Source: Pseudomonadota bacterium (GTDB lineage: Bacteria > Pseudomonadota > Alphaproteobacteria > Micropepsales > Micropepsaceae). From it: a stretch of 6,003 nucleotides of DNA. Positions 4,560 through 6,003 of this stretch are shown piece by piece (within the stretch, counting starts at the first letter, position 1; every line of letters starts with the position of its first letter). The stretch covers positions 1-6,003 of the forward strand of contig JAKBAU010000222.1 in NCBI GenBank assembly GCA_021808875.1. Reading direction: 5' to 3'. The position numbers and the translations under genes are program-made. The notes beneath the pieces were generated by a model. It did not search any database. It had not been told where the DNA came from and saw only the letters and a program-made list of their open reading frames with translations.

Positions 4560-6003
4560 TCAACAAGCCGCTTCAGCGATATCGGCGCACGAATGCTCAG
4601 ACATTTCATGCGCGCTAACCGCCCTTTTCTCCCGCAGTTCGACTATCATGGCGTCGTGCCTCTTTCTATTAATCCCGTAAGGCATCAAAAAAAGCATACT
4701 CAGCGCACACAACGCGGCAGCGGCGGGCCCACATGCTGTTACTAACCCCACAATCATAGCATTTGTCGGGGTATCCAGGTTCCCACCTGACGAAACGTGT
4801 TGTATTCCAGACAGACTGACGGCGATGCCTGCAGCAACCACTCCCAGACCAGACGCAGATTTAGCCGCAAAGCTAAGGCCTGAAAAATATAACCCCTCTC
4901 GTCGCCGTCCGGAATGGAGTTCATGCTCATCTGCAGCATCCGCCATCATTGACGGGAATGCTATTGTGCATAGCGCCGACCCAAATCCTGAGACCAATAC
5001 GCTGACAAGTAACGCAGGCAACGTCGAAATTCCCTTAGCGACGTAGACACCAGAGATTCTCAACAACGGCACAACCAGCCATGCAGCTACTAACAAGACA
5101 ATACCTGTCAACAGCATGGTACGCTTTTCCATGATGCGTCCAAGTTCTGGTGCCACGGGTACACCGATAAACATGCCAACAAAGAAGCCATAGGTAAGAA
5201 ATTGTATCGCCTCCGGGCGCAAGTCCCAGACAAACACATCGACATGATTATTGAGCGTAACGTTGAGCCCCACCGCTGCGTAGATAACTACCGACGCAAA
5301 AAAAAGACTTCGAAATGAGCCGTTTCGGAAAATCTCGCCAACTTCATTGAAAAACCGCGTCATTAAAGAGCGTTTTGCAAATCTCGCTTGCGGCAGCGCT
5401 GCCGCGTGTCCCGCAATTCCAAACAGGCACGCAACCATGCCACCAAAAACCAGTCCCGCCGCAGTCCAGCCAAAGTAGGGGTAATCTTCAGAACGCTCCA
5501 ACCCTCCCCTTCCGGAGAAAAAGACCGAGTATGCCAGAGCAACTATCAGCACGCTAATCAAGATGCCAACGATCGTTCGAAAGGCTACAATGCTCGACCT
5601 TTCAAGGTAGCCATCTGAAAGTTCGGCGCCAAGAGCAACGTAAGGTACGTTGAATAACGAGACCGCACCACGGGCCGCGACCGATGTGACAACCAACCAG
5701 AAGAACAGAAAGTACCGTGAGTGGAAATTCGGAGGTGAAAACAAAAGCCCCACGGTGATAAACACCAGAGGCGTCGCAACAACCATAAGCGGTATACGGC
5801 GCCCCCACGGCGATCTAATATTGTCAGACCAAAATCCTACCAAGGGATCGATCAACGCATCAAAGCAAAGGGCGATTCCCAACGCACCACCAACAAGAAG
5901 GCCTGAAAGCCCCAAAACAGATGTATAGTAGAAGAATACAAATACCATTGCCGAGTCACAAGCTCCGCTCTGTGCCACCTGCCCAAGTGCGTACAAGATC
6001 GGA
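4560..6003 (-). CDS. GPH/MelB-like major-facilitator sugar:cation symporter, N-terminus beyond window
   Basis: The open frame runs from the right edge to a TGA at 4562-4560. The codons before the TTG at 5996 (Pro-Ile-Leu-Tyr-Ala-Leu-Gly) are already in register with the conserved YALGQVAQS start of helix 1, so the true start lies outside the window; only a few residues are probably missing. Counting from that TTG, the protein shows the loop-2/3 motif with DPLVGFWSDNIRSPWGRR (50-67), about twelve hydrophobic segments, the NVPYVALGAEL segment (116-126), and the MADAADEHEL...SGRRREGLYF region (351-371). This set is typical of the glycoside-pentoside-hexuronide:cation symporter family (MFS_2). 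It is an inner-membrane importer, probably of a glycoside or related compound, driven by H+ or Na+; the substrate is not readable. Sampled lines are about 42-52% GC, lower than the rest of the window, suggesting separate acquisition. No partner gene is visible in the window. Confidence 0.88.
   Translation of the reverse strand, partial: PILYALGQVAQSGACDSAMVFVFFYYTSVLGLSGLLVGGALGIALCFDALIDPLVGFWSDNIRSPWGRRIPLMVVATPLVFITVGLLFSPPNFHSRYFLFFWLVVTSVAARGAVSLFNVPYVALGAELSDGYLERSSIVAFRTIVGILISVLIVALAYSVFFSGRGGLERSEDYPYFGWTAAGLVFGGMVACLFGIAGHAAALPQARFAKRSLMTRFFNEVGEIFRNGSFRSLFFASVVIYAAVGLNVTLNNHVDVFVWDLRPEAIQFLTYGFFVGMFIGVPVAPELGRIMEKRTMLLTGIVLLVAAWLVVPLLRISGVYVAKGISTLPALLVSVLVSGFGSALCTIAFPSMMADAADEHELHSGRRREGLYFSGLSFAAKSASGLGVVAAGIAVSLSGIQHVSSGGNLDTPTNAMIVGLVTACGPAAAALCALSMLFLMPYGINRKRHDAMIVELREKRAVSAHEMSEHSCADIAEAAC

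Noticed and set aside
4065..4745. A 226-codon plus-strand open frame
   Set aside because: It overlaps the end of the transporter and the antisense of the remnants. The translation resembles no known protein, and the open frame follows from GC-rich composition.
5994..5996. TTG at 5996 as the transporter start
   Set aside because: The frame is open upstream to the window edge, and the first visible residues already belong to the conserved helix-1 segment, so the real start is probably outside.
1..6003. tRNA, rRNA, CRISPR array, insertion sequence or integrase
   Set aside because: On reading both strands I found no repeat-spacer pattern, no transposase-like translation, and no clover-leaf or rRNA-like segment.

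Overview
The window looks like a chromosomal segment of a GC-rich alphaproteobacterium, most likely a sphingomonad. This placement is inference: sampled lines of the coding regions run about 62-67% GC, and the secreted Asp-box (BNR) protein and the GPH-type sugar symporter are both of kinds common in those bacteria. There are four substantial intact or edge-cut genes, and one stretch of decayed sequence that carries no intact gene.

Layout. (1) Positions 1-1392, minus strand: the N-terminal 464 codons of a large exported BNR/Asp-box beta-propeller protein, cut by the left edge. (2) 1393-1791: a divergent intergenic region with two adjacent small dyads. (3) 1792-2484, plus strand: a cysteine-free MerR-family regulator. 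(4) 2485-2593: a short gap holding a perfect 7-bp inverted repeat (TGCGTAG/CTACGCA), a candidate operator. (5) 2594-3718, plus strand: a ferritin-like diiron protein with two exact E-X28-D-E-X2-H motifs. (6) 3719-4559: no intact gene. This stretch holds a strong GC-rich hairpin after the diiron gene, the decayed N-terminal third of a CapA-family (PGA_cap) protein on the minus strand with three in-frame stop codons, a further minus-strand C-terminal coding remnant of unknown family, and a second long inverted repeat. (7) 4560-6003, minus strand: a GPH/MelB-like major-facilitator transporter of clearly lower GC, cut at its N-terminus by the right edge.

How the genes relate. The MerR regulator and the diiron protein are co-directional neighbours with a palindrome between them, so the simplest reading is a regulator controlling a diiron oxygenase or oxidase. 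No reductase or second subunit is visible, and the substrate cannot be deduced. The BNR protein is divergent from the regulator and may or may not share control. The minus-strand remnants at 3848-4460 look like the wreck of an older operon, truncated on one side near the diiron gene and on the other near the transporter. The transporter's different base composition suggests it arrived separately. The least expected observations are the nonsense-riddled CapA remnant and the MerR/palindrome/diiron unit.
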